The position numbers and the translations under genes are program-made. Positions 17,902 to 26,154 of a stretch of 64,000 bases of DNA are shown piece by piece. The notes beneath the pieces are model-generated. The model saw nothing but the letters and a program-made list of their open reading frames with translations. It was not told the origin of the DNA and did not search any database. This DNA is from CAIZGX01 sp044239865. Lineage in GTDB: Bacteria > Bacteroidota > Bacteroidia > Flavobacteriales_D > Sanyastnellaceae. How positions within the stretch are numbered: the first letter of the stretch is position 1; each line of letters opens with the position of its first letter. The stretch is from the NCBI GenBank assembly GCA_044239865.1, contig JBIIAO010000002.1, positions 248,001-312,000 on the forward strand, in the 5' to 3' direction.

Positions 17902-18797
17902 TAGATTTTATCTATTACGTATGCAATTTGAACAATGGGTAAATAAAAGAATGAGGCAAACATAACTCTGCGTGCATTCAACAAGGTTGGTTCTTTAAAT
18001 AAGTTGTAGGCGAGGAATGACATCCAAATACCAGCTGCAGAAACTATTATAGCTGCAATGTTACCAACCATGGGTGTTTCTAGCGGAAGCGTCCAAGGAA
18101 GCAAGCTTACTGGAATCAGGAAAAAGCTGTATACCATGATTTGAAAAGCCGTTTTTTTATCGGGCATTCCGTTAAAAGGTAATAGTTTATAACCGCCTCG
18201 GTTATAGTCTTCGTGAGACACCCAAGCAATGGCCCAGAAGTGTGGGAATTGCCACATGAATTGCACCGAGAATAAGATTCCGGCTTCAAGTCCGAAGTGA
18301 TTGGTAGCAGCTACATATCCGAGCATGGGTGCTACTGCACCGGGAAAGGCTCCAATAAATACAGCCCAAGGAGTAATGCGCTTTAGGGGCGTGTAAATAA
18401 ATGCATAAGAGAGAAAAGCTGCAAAACCGAGAATTCCTGAAGCGGTGTTCAAATAGTAAAACAGAATGAAAATACCGAGTCCTGCTGTGGTTAAAGAAAC
18501 GAACCACGCTCCAAGTGGAGATATTCTGTTCGTTGGAAGCGGACGGGTTCTTGTGCGGTGCATGAGAGCGTCCCATTGACGTTCGAGAATCTGATTGGCA
18601 CCGTTGCTTCCCCCCGTTAATAAAAATCCCGCAAGAATGAGCCATCCCATTTTAATGTAATCCCATTCCTGAGATCCCATTTCATAGGATAAAACACAAG
18701 AAACAACCACCAAAAAAGACAAACGCAACTTGAATAAATCCAAAGCAGCTTTGATCTTTCCCAAAACACCTGATTTTCCTTCAACCGAAACTTCCAT
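17901..18797 (-). CDS. cyoE: Protoheme IX farnesyltransferase (heme O synthase)
   Basis: A UbiA-superfamily prenyltransferase that converts heme B to heme O for the oxidase. The 298-residue protein has 8-9 hydrophobic helices. The first substrate motif is NGANQILERQWDALMHRTRT followed by RPLPTNRIS, and the second is WVSHEDYNRGGYKLLP. It is the first gene of the oxidase operon in this window; the catalytic subunits I and II are not upstream, where an unrelated outer-membrane gene is found, so they must be encoded elsewhere. Identification is secure. Confidence 0.95.
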   Translation of the reverse strand: MEVSVEGKSGVLGKIKAALDLFKLRLSFLVVVSCVLSYEMGSQEWDYIKMGWLILAGFLLTGGSNGANQILERQWDALMHRTRTRPLPTNRISPLGAWFVSLTTAGLGIFILFYYLNTASGILGFAAFLSYAFIYTPLKRITPWAVFIGAFPGAVAPMLGYVAATNHFGLEAGILFSVQFMWQFPHFWAIAWVSHEDYNRGGYKLLPFNGMPDKKTAFQIMVYSFFLIPVSLLPWTLPLETPMVGNIAAIIVSAAGIWMSFLAYNLFKEPTLLNARRVMFASFFYLPIVQIAYVIDKI

Positions 18798-18818
18798 TTC
18801 CGCTTATCTCAATTTTTG

Positions 18819-18845
18819 CAAAAGTACTGCTTTATTATCCTTCAA
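18819..18845 (-). promoter_or_regulatory. Promoter for the cyoE-cox assembly operon
   Basis: On the minus strand TTG (18845-18843), a 16-nt spacer and TACTTTTG (18826-18819) fit the Bacteroidota consensus. The box is 21 nt before the cyoE ATG, so this transcript would have a short leader. The TTG lies just beyond the stop of the upstream gene. Confidence 0.5.
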
Positions 18846-18848
18846 TCA

Positions 18849-20261
18849 TTAATAATCCCATCGTCTGACAGAAAGCATTCCCTTACGAATACCTACCATG
18901 AGCCACGCCTCTTTGAACGGGTCAATTCGCCTGTCTTCCGAGCGGTAGCGAGCAAATCCAAACACCTGAATTTTCGGTGTTACCTGATAAGCAGCTTCGG
19001 CATTCACGACAAACAATGTGCTTCGATTTCCTTGAAGGATGTTGTTTCCGTATACACTCCATGGGTTCACATAAGACTGAAAAATATTGCCTCCTACATT
19101 GCGATTGGTGTCTCTTCCGAAGGCAGCCCAGACGATGCTAGCTGAATAATTCCATTTAGCCCGACTGTATTTCGCCGAAGTGAACCATTCGTAAAAGTTT
19201 GCACCCAGCGGATGAGCCAGCGGTTGCCCCATGTGCTCCCATGCCTGTATGTCGCTGCCGTGGGTATAGGTGAAAGGACGAACGAACGACCATTCGGTTT
19301 GGAAGTTCAAACCAGGAATTTTCTTAGGGGCAATGCACATACCCAATTGCATTCCGAATTTATTTCCCCACCAACCGTTTCTATTTCGAATTTCACTCAT
19401 TAAAAATTCATCGAGAATAACTTGTCCGTATATCTCGAACACCTCGCTCTGCCTGTATTTCCATGAAGCGCCCAACAACACGTTATCGGCAGAGCCTTGA
19501 GAGAACTCGGCAGGACGATAGAATAAAAACGGATTTAAATAATGAAGATCTAATTCTCTGTGACTTGCTGAATCGCGCGCTTGCCAAACCACCATTTCAT
19601 GCGCAGACACCGACCACTTCTTATTGATCTTCCACTCCAACGTGTGAACTGCAAAGTACTTTGGATTTAAATCGAAATGATCTCCTATGCGCTGGTAGCT
19701 GTGGGTTCTAGACCACAGATTAGTGAACGTAATTTTCTTTCCAATCTTCGTTTCTAACAGCATGAAAGGAAGGGCGCTGGCGCTGGCTGAGAGGATTAAA
19801 GAACGATATCCATAACCGATATCCTGTCTTGAATTACCTGCCATCCAAGTGAAGTGCTTGTTCAACTTTCTCGAATAAACTACTGCTGGAATAGCCGCAA
19901 AAGCCGTAGCTCCAGAGTCGGGCGTTAGCACTCTTCCAAAACCCGGAAGGGTTCCCAATGAATCTAAGTAACGCCTATTAAATTCGGGAAAATGAAAAAC
20001 TGCTCCCGTGAGCGACAGCGTCAATTTGTTTTTTTCATTCTGAAAAACATTGCTGTAGTTCAACACTGCTGAATAACCAAGATTGGAAATTTCGCGCGAG
20101 CGATCTAAACCCGCAGCTATTTCAAAATTGAATTTTGAAATAGTGCTATCTTTTTCTACTTTCAATAAAGTAGCATGACGCAGCTCATTAAACAATGAGT
20201 CCTGCGAAAACACAACGTTGATGGCTGTTAAAAGCGAGAGTATAGCAATGATTTTTTTCAC
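18849..20261 (-). CDS. Wzi/RemB-like outer-membrane beta-barrel protein
   Basis: A 470-residue protein with a signal peptide (cleavage near VVFSQ) and alternating hydrophobic/polar strands to the C-terminal aromatic residue (VRRWDY). Visible blocks are GNSRQDIGYGYRSLILS, LHYLNPFLFYRPAEF, DNVLLGASWKYR and EIYGQVILDEFLMSE. These recall Wzi-like capsule-assembly barrels and the RemB-type proteins annotated in gliding Flavobacteriia. The assignment rests on recalled motifs, and the exact role (polysaccharide surface anchoring or motility) cannot be read from sequence. It stands alone between cyoE and the divergent rel gene; a weak TATCTTCC box precedes it. Confidence 0.55.
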   Translation of the reverse strand: MKKIIAILSLLTAINVVFSQDSLFNELRHATLLKVEKDSTISKFNFEIAAGLDRSREISNLGYSAVLNYSNVFQNEKNKLTLSLTGAVFHFPEFNRRYLDSLGTLPGFGRVLTPDSGATAFAAIPAVVYSRKLNKHFTWMAGNSRQDIGYGYRSLILSASASALPFMLLETKIGKKITFTNLWSRTHSYQRIGDHFDLNPKYFAVHTLEWKINKKWSVSAHEMVVWQARDSASHRELDLHYLNPFLFYRPAEFSQGSADNVLLGASWKYRQSEVFEIYGQVILDEFLMSEIRNRNGWWGNKFGMQLGMCIAPKKIPGLNFQTEWSFVRPFTYTHGSDIQAWEHMGQPLAHPLGANFYEWFTSAKYSRAKWNYSASIVWAAFGRDTNRNVGGNIFQSYVNPWSVYGNNILQGNRSTLFVVNAEAAYQVTPKIQVFGFARYRSEDRRIDPFKEAWLMVGIRKGMLSVRRWDY

Positions 20262-20358
20262 GAGGGGAAGATAGAACAGTCTTTCAAAACACGCATTGTT
20301 AATAGGTAATAAGTTTCACAATTTTATGTTGAAAGAATAGCCTTTAATTTGTGATGTT

Positions 20359-22575
20359 ATGGCAAAAATTGAAATTGATTTAGAAGAAGAAAATCGCGAG
20401 ATACTTCGCAGATACCGCGCACTCTTGCGCGTTTGTTACCGCTCGAAAACACGGGCCGATCGTGCGCGGATAAGGAAAGCCTTCGAGCTTTCCGTAGATG
20501 CCCACAAAGACATGCGACGCAAGAGCGGCGAGCCCTACATCTATCATCCGCTTGCCGTGGCGAAAATCGCCGCGGAAGAATTGGGTCTCGACACCATGAG
20601 TATTGTTTGCGCATTACTGCACGATACGGTCGAAGACACTGAAATAACGCTCGACGATATTCAACGACAGTTCGGAAAAAAAGAACGCGTTATTATCGAC
20701 GGCCTGACAAAAATTTCCGGAGTTGCAGACCTGAGCTCTAGCGATCAGGCCGAGAACTTTCGCAAGATGCTTCTGACGCTGTCAGACGACGTGCGCGTGA
20801 TCCTCATCAAACTCGCAGATCGCTTGCACAACATGCGCACACTCGATCACATGCGAAGAGACAAGCAATTGAAAATTGCAAGCGAAACGCTCTTCATGTA
20901 TGCACCGCTCGCCCACCGCTTGGGATTGTACAACATCAAAACGGAACTCGAAGATTTAAGTTTGAAGTTTACTGATTCCGAAGCCTATGACGAGATTGTA
21001 ACCAAACTTCAAAAGACGCAAGCTGTTCGTACCCGATTCATTAATCAATTCACCCTTCCGATTCGAAGAGCACTCGACGAGCAAGGATTGATTTATGAAA
21101 TCAAAAGCAGAACAAAAAGCATCTTCAGCATCTACAACAAGATTCACACAAAGGGGGTTCCATTTGAAGAAATCTACGATTTATTCGCCATTCGAATTAT
21201 ATTAAATACGCCTCCAGAAATGGAGAAAACAGACTGCTGGCGCGTATATTCAGTTGTGACCGATTTCTATCAGCCAAGCCCTGAACGCTTGCGCGATTGG
21301 ATAAGCATTCCGAAAAGCAGCGGCTACGAATCGCTTCACACAACCGTTATGTCCCCAACTGGAAAATGGGTGGAAGTTCAGATTCGCAGTGAGCGCATGG
21401 ATGACATTTCAGAAAAAGGTTATGCCGCCCATTGGAAATACAAAGACGCTGTTGAAAGTCCGGAAAGCAAACTCGATAAATGGCTCGGACAAATTAGAGA
21501 TGTGTTGGAGGCTCCGAGCGACAATGCGATTGAATTTATAGACAACTTCAAGCTTTCACTTTTCAGCGAAGAGATTTATGTCTTCACGCCAAGTGGCGAT
21601 TTGAAGACGCTTCCAGTTGGTTCCACCACGCTAGACTTCGCCTTTCTCATTCACTCGCAGATAGGACACCAGTGCATTGGGGCGAAGGTGAACCACAAGC
21701 TTGAGCCTTTAAGTTACAGGCTCAGCAGCGGTGATCAGGTGGAAATTCTAACTTCAAAAAAACAACATCCGAAAGAAGATTGGCTGAACATTGTCATCAC
21801 CGCCTCGGCTCGACAAAAAATTAAAACTGCGCTCAAAGAAGAGAAGAAACAGATTTCCGAAGAAGGGAAAGAAATGTTGAAGCGCAGATTCAATTCACTA
21901 AAAATAACCTGGGGAAGTAAAAACATTGATGAGTTCGTTCGAGCCTATCAATGCGTAACAGCTATAGATTTCTATTACAAAATTGCGAAGGGCAGAATTG
22001 AATTAAAAAAGTTGAAACCGCATACCGTTGAAGGTGATCGCATTCGATTCGACAAGATTACACAGGAAAAACACGAAGAAATTACGCGCATTGTCACTAC
22101 GGCTCCTTCAACCGGAGACACCGTGCTTATTGGAGATGATAAGCAAATAGTGGATTTCAGTTTATCTGTCTGTTGCAGCCCAATTCCAGGCGATGAAGTA
22201 TTCGGATTTATTACAGTTTCAGAAGGAATAAAAATTCACCGAACGAACTGCCCGAACGCCCAAGAGCTCATGAGCAAATACGCATATCGCGTTATTAAAG
22301 CAAAATGGAGTAGCAACGATTTGGTTCAGTTCGAAGTGGGATTGAAGTTCTCAGGAACAGACGACGTGGGACTGGTACAAAAAATAACAAATATCATTTC
22401 CACCGACATGAACGTGAATATGCGCGCTATATCGTTTGAAGCACGTGATGGCATTTTCGAAGGGAAAATGGTTGTGTTGGTGCACGATACAGAGCATCTG
22501 AATCACTTGATTAAAAACCTCAAAGACGTAGATGGCGTCTTAACAGTCGATCGCATTGAAAGTGAATTTGCTTAA
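20359..22575 (+). CDS. Bifunctional (p)ppGpp synthetase/hydrolase, RelA/SpoT family
   Basis: A 738-residue long RSH protein, the stringent-response alarmone enzyme. In order: HD hydrolase domain (about 45-195) with the intact CALLHDTVEDTE motif; synthetase domain (about 245-365) with YDLFAIRIIL and SSGYESLHTTVMSPTG; TGS domain (about 400-460) with YVFTPSGDLKTLP; and a C-terminal ACT domain ending near 735. Both catalytic halves retain their signature residues, so it is probably bifunctional. It is divergent from the Wzi-like gene with 97 bp between. No good TAnnTTTG box is seen; TTAATTTG just before the ATG is one mismatch away. Confidence 0.95.
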   Translation: MAKIEIDLEEENREILRRYRALLRVCYRSKTRADRARIRKAFELSVDAHKDMRRKSGEPYIYHPLAVAKIAAEELGLDTMSIVCALLHDTVEDTEITLDDIQRQFGKKERVIIDGLTKISGVADLSSSDQAENFRKMLLTLSDDVRVILIKLADRLHNMRTLDHMRRDKQLKIASETLFMYAPLAHRLGLYNIKTELEDLSLKFTDSEAYDEIVTKLQKTQAVRTRFINQFTLPIRRALDEQGLIYEIKSRTKSIFSIYNKIHTKGVPFEEIYDLFAIRIILNTPPEMEKTDCWRVYSVVTDFYQPSPERLRDWISIPKSSGYESLHTTVMSPTGKWVEVQIRSERMDDISEKGYAAHWKYKDAVESPESKLDKWLGQIRDVLEAPSDNAIEFIDNFKLSLFSEEIYVFTPSGDLKTLPVGSTTLDFAFLIHSQIGHQCIGAKVNHKLEPLSYRLSSGDQVEILTSKKQHPKEDWLNIVITASARQKIKTALKEEKKQISEEGKEMLKRRFNSLKITWGSKNIDEFVRAYQCVTAIDFYYKIAKGRIELKKLKPHTVEGDRIRFDKITQEKHEEITRIVTTAPSTGDTVLIGDDKQIVDFSLSVCCSPIPGDEVFGFITVSEGIKIHRTNCPNAQELMSKYAYRVIKAKWSSNDLVQFEVGLKFSGTDDVGLVQKITNIISTDMNVNMRAISFEARDGIFEGKMVVLVHDTEHLNHLIKNLKDVDGVLTVDRIESEFA

Positions 22576-22600
22576 TGCAACTTCATCTTTCGTATTTTTG
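22568..22600 (+). promoter_or_regulatory. Promoter for the GGGP synthase-family gene
   Basis: TTG (22568-22570), a 22-nt spacer and TATTTTTG (22593-22600) match the consensus. Only 4 nt separate the box from the ATG at 22605, which predicts transcription starting at or next to the start codon. The TTG lies inside the end of the rel gene. Confidence 0.6.
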
Positions 22601-22604
22601 AAAC

Positions 22605-23339
22605 ATGACCCCTGCAGGAAAAATAGAATTGTTGCTTCATTCGAAGAAAAAACAATTAGCCGTTCTCATTGATCCAGATAAATGGAACAGTGAAAATGCT
22701 AAACAGCAGGGAGAGTTATACAAGGCAGCGGGCGTAGATTTTTTATTGGTTGGTGGTAGCTTGAATGCGGCGTCAGATTTCAATGAGCGTGTAGAACATT
22801 TACGTGCAACTTGCCCCTTACCGCTTGTTCTTTTTCCAGGTCATCCTTTACAATTAACGAAGCACGTAGACGCCACACTTTTTCTTTCATTAATATCTGG
22901 AAGAAATGCGGAATTCCTCATAGGCCATCAAGTTGTTTCTGCTCCCTATTTGCATGAATGGAGACAGGAAGTCATTCCAACGGGATACATGTTAGTGAAT
23001 GGAGGAAACACCACAACGGCAATATACATCAGTCAGACTGTTCCGCTTCCGAACGACAAACCTGAAGTGGCAGCAGCTACTGCGCTTGCGGGAAAATACT
23101 TAGGACTCAGATGTTTTTATTTAGACACTGGAAGCGGCGCTGATTTCCCTGTTTCACAAGAATTAATTTATGCTGTAAAAAAGACCACTCAGCTTCCTGT
23201 TATTGTTGGCGGTGGAATTGTGAATGAACAGCAAGCGCATGCCGCTTGGCAAGCTGGCGCCGATGTTGTTGTTATGGGAACCGCAGTGGAACAGAATCCT
23301 GAAATACTTTTCGAAATACAAAAATTGAACGCCCTATGA
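22605..23339 (+). CDS. Geranylgeranylglyceryl/heptaprenylglyceryl phosphate synthase family (GGGPS/PcrB)
   Basis: A 244-residue TIM-barrel prenyltransferase that joins glycerol-1-phosphate to a polyprenyl diphosphate. Characteristic features are LIDPDKWN near the start, FLLVGGSLN, PLVLFPGHPLQL, ATLFLSLISGRN, the YLDTGSGAD block and the phosphate-binding PVIVGGGIVNEQQA and ADVVVMGTAVEQNPE. Bacterial members occur in Bacteroidota, but their end product is not established for this organism. The stop overlaps the next ATG by 4 bp (ATGA). It is certainly of this family; prenyl chain length cannot be told. Confidence 0.92.
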   Translation: MTPAGKIELLLHSKKKQLAVLIDPDKWNSENAKQQGELYKAAGVDFLLVGGSLNAASDFNERVEHLRATCPLPLVLFPGHPLQLTKHVDATLFLSLISGRNAEFLIGHQVVSAPYLHEWRQEVIPTGYMLVNGGNTTTAIYISQTVPLPNDKPEVAAATALAGKYLGLRCFYLDTGSGADFPVSQELIYAVKKTTQLPVIVGGGIVNEQQAHAAWQAGADVVVMGTAVEQNPEILFEIQKLNAL

Positions 23340-23863
23340 TTCGCAGACCTTTCAACTTAACAAAATGGATTGAAGAAAATAGACATTTGCTTCAACCTCC
23401 TGTGGGAAATAAGAATTTATATGTTGAATCGGAAGACTACGTGATCATGATTGTTGGCGGTCCAAACGCACGCAAAGACTATCACTTCAACGAAACCGAA
23501 GAATGGTTTTTTCAAATCGAAGGCAGTGTTATGATAGGCGTTCAAGAAGATGGAAAAGCTGTAGACATTGAAGTGAAAGAAGGCGAGATGTTTTTGCTTC
23601 CGCCAAGAACTCCTCACCAACCGAGAAGAGGAGAAGGTACAGTTGGAATCGTTATCGAAGTAAAGCGTGCAGATCGCGAATTAAAAGACGGACTTCTATG
23701 GTTCTGTGAAAAGTGTAATCACCCCCTTCACGATACATATTTCGTCCTCGAAAACATTGAAAAAGATTTCCTCCCTCGTTTCAAAGAATTTTACGGAAGT
23801 GAAGAAATGAGAACGTGCAAATCATGCGGACACATGATGGAAACAGATCCGAAGTTCGTGTAA
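23336..23863 (+). CDS. 3-hydroxyanthranilate 3,4-dioxygenase
   Basis: A cupin-type extradiol dioxygenase of the kynurenine pathway that opens 3-hydroxyanthranilate, the step before quinolinate or aminomuconate. Iron ligands are visible at His50 (KDYHFNETEEWF), Glu56 and His94 (PPRTPHQP). The C-terminus carries two CxxC pairs (FCEKCN, TCKSCG), the rubredoxin-like second iron site of the bacterial enzymes. The length of 175 aa is normal. It is translationally coupled to the GGGPS gene; no other kynurenine gene is adjacent, though a RidA-family protein at 56406 may belong to the same pathway. Confidence 0.93.
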   Translation: MIRRPFNLTKWIEENRHLLQPPVGNKNLYVESEDYVIMIVGGPNARKDYHFNETEEWFFQIEGSVMIGVQEDGKAVDIEVKEGEMFLLPPRTPHQPRRGEGTVGIVIEVKRADRELKDGLLWFCEKCNHPLHDTYFVLENIEKDFLPRFKEFYGSEEMRTCKSCGHMMETDPKFV

Positions 23864-23866
23864 CTC

Positions 23867-25282
23867 CTAACGTCGCTTTAGCCACAGCTCTGGGTTTTGG
23901 GGAACCCAACCTGCATCAGAAACTTTTCCCAACTCGAAGTGTAAAACATAACCCTCGCCATTATCGGCTACGGTTCCAATTTTATCTTTTGCGTTCACCT
24001 TGCCACCAACCGTTACTGAAACATTTTGCAATCCGCTATATACCGTTTTGTATGCACCGTGCGTAATTATTACATTCATTCCCGCACCTTGAATATTGAA
24101 TACGCTGGTAACTGTTCCGCTAAAAACTGTATGAATTTCTGCATTCGCAGAGGTAATAAAATCAACTCCTTTGTTATTTACTTCAATTCCGGAAATGGAT
24201 TCGTGTGCGTGCTTTCCGAACTTGGAACCAATGGCTCCTGAAGATACTGGCCATGGCAGACTCCCTTTATTCTGTTCGAATACCGTACTTGCTAAAACCA
24301 CTTCAGGTGCACTTTCAATTTTCGGAGTTGCCTTTTCCACTGGCTTCGGCGGAGTAACCACTGGAGCAGGAGTCGTTGTTTTTACAGGTGTTGAAGATCC
24401 AGAAGCACTGGCAGATGCGTTACTCGCTGCTTTCGCGTTGGCTGCGATCCTTCGCGCTTCTTCTTTTTTCTTTTCCTCGGCAAGTCTCGCCTTTTCGGCT
24501 TCCTTCTTGCGCATGCGTTCATTCTCAGCGGCTATTTCCTGCCTTACAACTTCTTCAATTTTCGCGGTCAATTGTCGGCGTTCCAATTCTTTCTCACGTT
24601 GAACTTCGCGCAACTTGCCTTCTTCCGTCTTTAAAAACTCTAGCTTTTTCTGTTGTTCGGATTTGTTCAAAGCGATTTCATTTCTTTCGTTTTGCTCGTC
24701 GCTCGACAAAGCCAATTTCGTTTGCTTGTTTCCTTCCAACATGGAAATATTTTCGGCAATTTCCTGCTGCGCATTTTTCATTTGCTTCGAGTGAAATTTT
24801 CTACTTTCGGCATATTGCTTCAAGAGTTGGACACGCTTAAGCGCTTGGAAGAAATCAGCTGATGAAAGTATAAAAGCTATCTTAGAATAGGATGAGCGCT
24901 GCTTGTAGCTGTTGTAAATCATTTTTGCATACTCTGCCTTTAAATCTTCAATGCTTCCCTCCAATTCAACAACTCTTCCCTCTCCGTTTTTTATTTCTCC
25001 GTCTATGTTTCCAACTTCAGAACTGATAGACTGAATTAATTCTTCGCGCAAACGAATTTGCTCGTTCAACAAGGAGACTTCTGCTGAAGCGTTTCGCTGA
25101 TCTACCTGATACTCCTTAATCAATTGCTTCGTCCGAGCTATTTCATTATTTAACTCTGTTCTCTTCGATGTGAGCTCAGCCTTTTTTGTTTGTGCAAATA
25201 CCCATTGAAACGTAATTCCAGAACAAAGAAGAATTAACACAAGAAGTCCATACGAAACATGTGATTTATTCAGTTTATTCAT
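23867..25282 (-). CDS. EnvC-like murein hydrolase activator (degenerate M23/LytM)
   Basis: A 471-residue envelope protein: N-terminal signal/anchor (10-30), a long coiled coil (about 32-270, rich in Lys, Glu and Gln), an Ala/Ser/Pro linker (about 275-325) and a C-terminal LytM domain (345-471). LytM enzymes use HxGxD, YxH and HLHFE; here these read NKGVD, VYSGL and VLHFEL, so three of the four zinc or catalytic His positions are lost. This is the pattern of amidase activators such as EnvC, not of active endopeptidases. It is the last gene of the dut-to-envC block and converges with the dioxygenase gene (3-bp gap). Confidence 0.88.
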   Translation of the reverse strand: MNKLNKSHVSYGLLVLILLCSGITFQWVFAQTKKAELTSKRTELNNEIARTKQLIKEYQVDQRNASAEVSLLNEQIRLREELIQSISSEVGNIDGEIKNGEGRVVELEGSIEDLKAEYAKMIYNSYKQRSSYSKIAFILSSADFFQALKRVQLLKQYAESRKFHSKQMKNAQQEIAENISMLEGNKQTKLALSSDEQNERNEIALNKSEQQKKLEFLKTEEGKLREVQREKELERRQLTAKIEEVVRQEIAAENERMRKKEAEKARLAEEKKKEEARRIAANAKAASNASASASGSSTPVKTTTPAPVVTPPKPVEKATPKIESAPEVVLASTVFEQNKGSLPWPVSSGAIGSKFGKHAHESISGIEVNNKGVDFITSANAEIHTVFSGTVTSVFNIQGAGMNVIITHGAYKTVYSGLQNVSVTVGGKVNAKDKIGTVADNGEGYVLHFELGKVSDAGWVPQNPELWLKRR

Positions 25283-25284
25283 AC

Positions 25285-26154
25285 CTATTTCCGTTTAATT
25301 GGATAATCCTTGTCATAGTCGAACGAGAAATCGTAATGATTCTGTGTGTTCAAACGAATAATTTTAAATTCGAGCGAGGTACTGCCTTTTGTGTCGCTGA
25401 TTTCTACTGTGCATTTGTGCGGATAATGGGAAAGATCTTCTTCATCGAAATCTGAATAATTTATCCGAACCATTCGCTTCGTGCGAATATCCATGAGTTC
25501 ACATTTCACTATTTTGTATTCATTCGATTCAATCCAAAATTTCGATGAAATCCAATCGTTGTCTTCAAGACGCTTCGACACTCTTCTTCCCTCGTGATTA
25601 GATAACGAATCTTGGCTTTCAGTAGCTCTTCTAACGCGACGAGATAATCGAGAAACTAAGGTGTAATATTCTACATCCAGTTTCTCAATTCCGCTTTTCA
25701 TCTTACCTTCTTCACGACTTAATCCAATGGGATTTCCAATCAGCAAATCTTGCAACGCGGATAAATCCAAATCTATTTTCGCCAGTTCACTTAATTGGCT
25801 TACAGATCCAAGAAATACATATTTATCTCCAGGAATATCCGATACCATTTTCAAGCTGTCCTTGTCTACTAGCAGACGTAAGACTTCAATTCCAAGAGCA
25901 GGACTAACACTTACAGAAACCGCGCTATCTTTGCGCATACGCACAGTGGCTTTGAATCCTTGCTGCTCATCACCGTTGGTAAACTCTGCGTCGAGTTTCA
26001 TTCCAAGCCAATCAAAGTCGAATTTATTTTTATCTATATGTCGAATTAAAAAAGCCTGAGACCTTTCCTTCAACGGTTCTTGCGTAACAACAACTTCCTT
26101 GCTTCTACAAGAAAATAAAACCGGAATAAATAGAATGAGGAGATACTTATTCAA
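25285..26154 (-). CDS. DUF4292 lipoprotein
   Basis: A 289-residue lipoprotein (lipobox ending at Cys16 in PVLFSC). The body matches DUF4292 of Bacteroidota: DFDWLGMKLDAEF, VRMRKDSAVSVSVSPALGIEVLRL, DSLKMVSDIPGDKYVFLG and DLLIGNPIG. The fold is thought to be LolA/LolB-like, suggesting lipid or lipoprotein binding, but that is from family knowledge and not visible directly. It starts inside the last 8 bp of the TPR gene and ends 2 bp before the envC-like gene. Confidence 0.87.
   Translation of the reverse strand: MNKYLLILFIPVLFSCRSKEVVVTQEPLKERSQAFLIRHIDKNKFDFDWLGMKLDAEFTNGDEQQGFKATVRMRKDSAVSVSVSPALGIEVLRLLVDKDSLKMVSDIPGDKYVFLGSVSQLSELAKIDLDLSALQDLLIGNPIGLSREEGKMKSGIEKLDVEYYTLVSRLSRRVRRATESQDSLSNHEGRRVSKRLEDNDWISSKFWIESNEYKIVKCELMDIRTKRMVRINYSDFDEEDLSHYPHKCTVEISDTKGSTSLEFKIIRLNTQNHYDFSFDYDKDYPIKRK

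Noticed and set aside
24171..24602. 143-residue plus-strand frame opposite the EnvC-like gene
   Set aside because: It is the antisense reading of the Ala/Ser/Glu-rich linker and coiled coil; it has no start context or recognisable domain.
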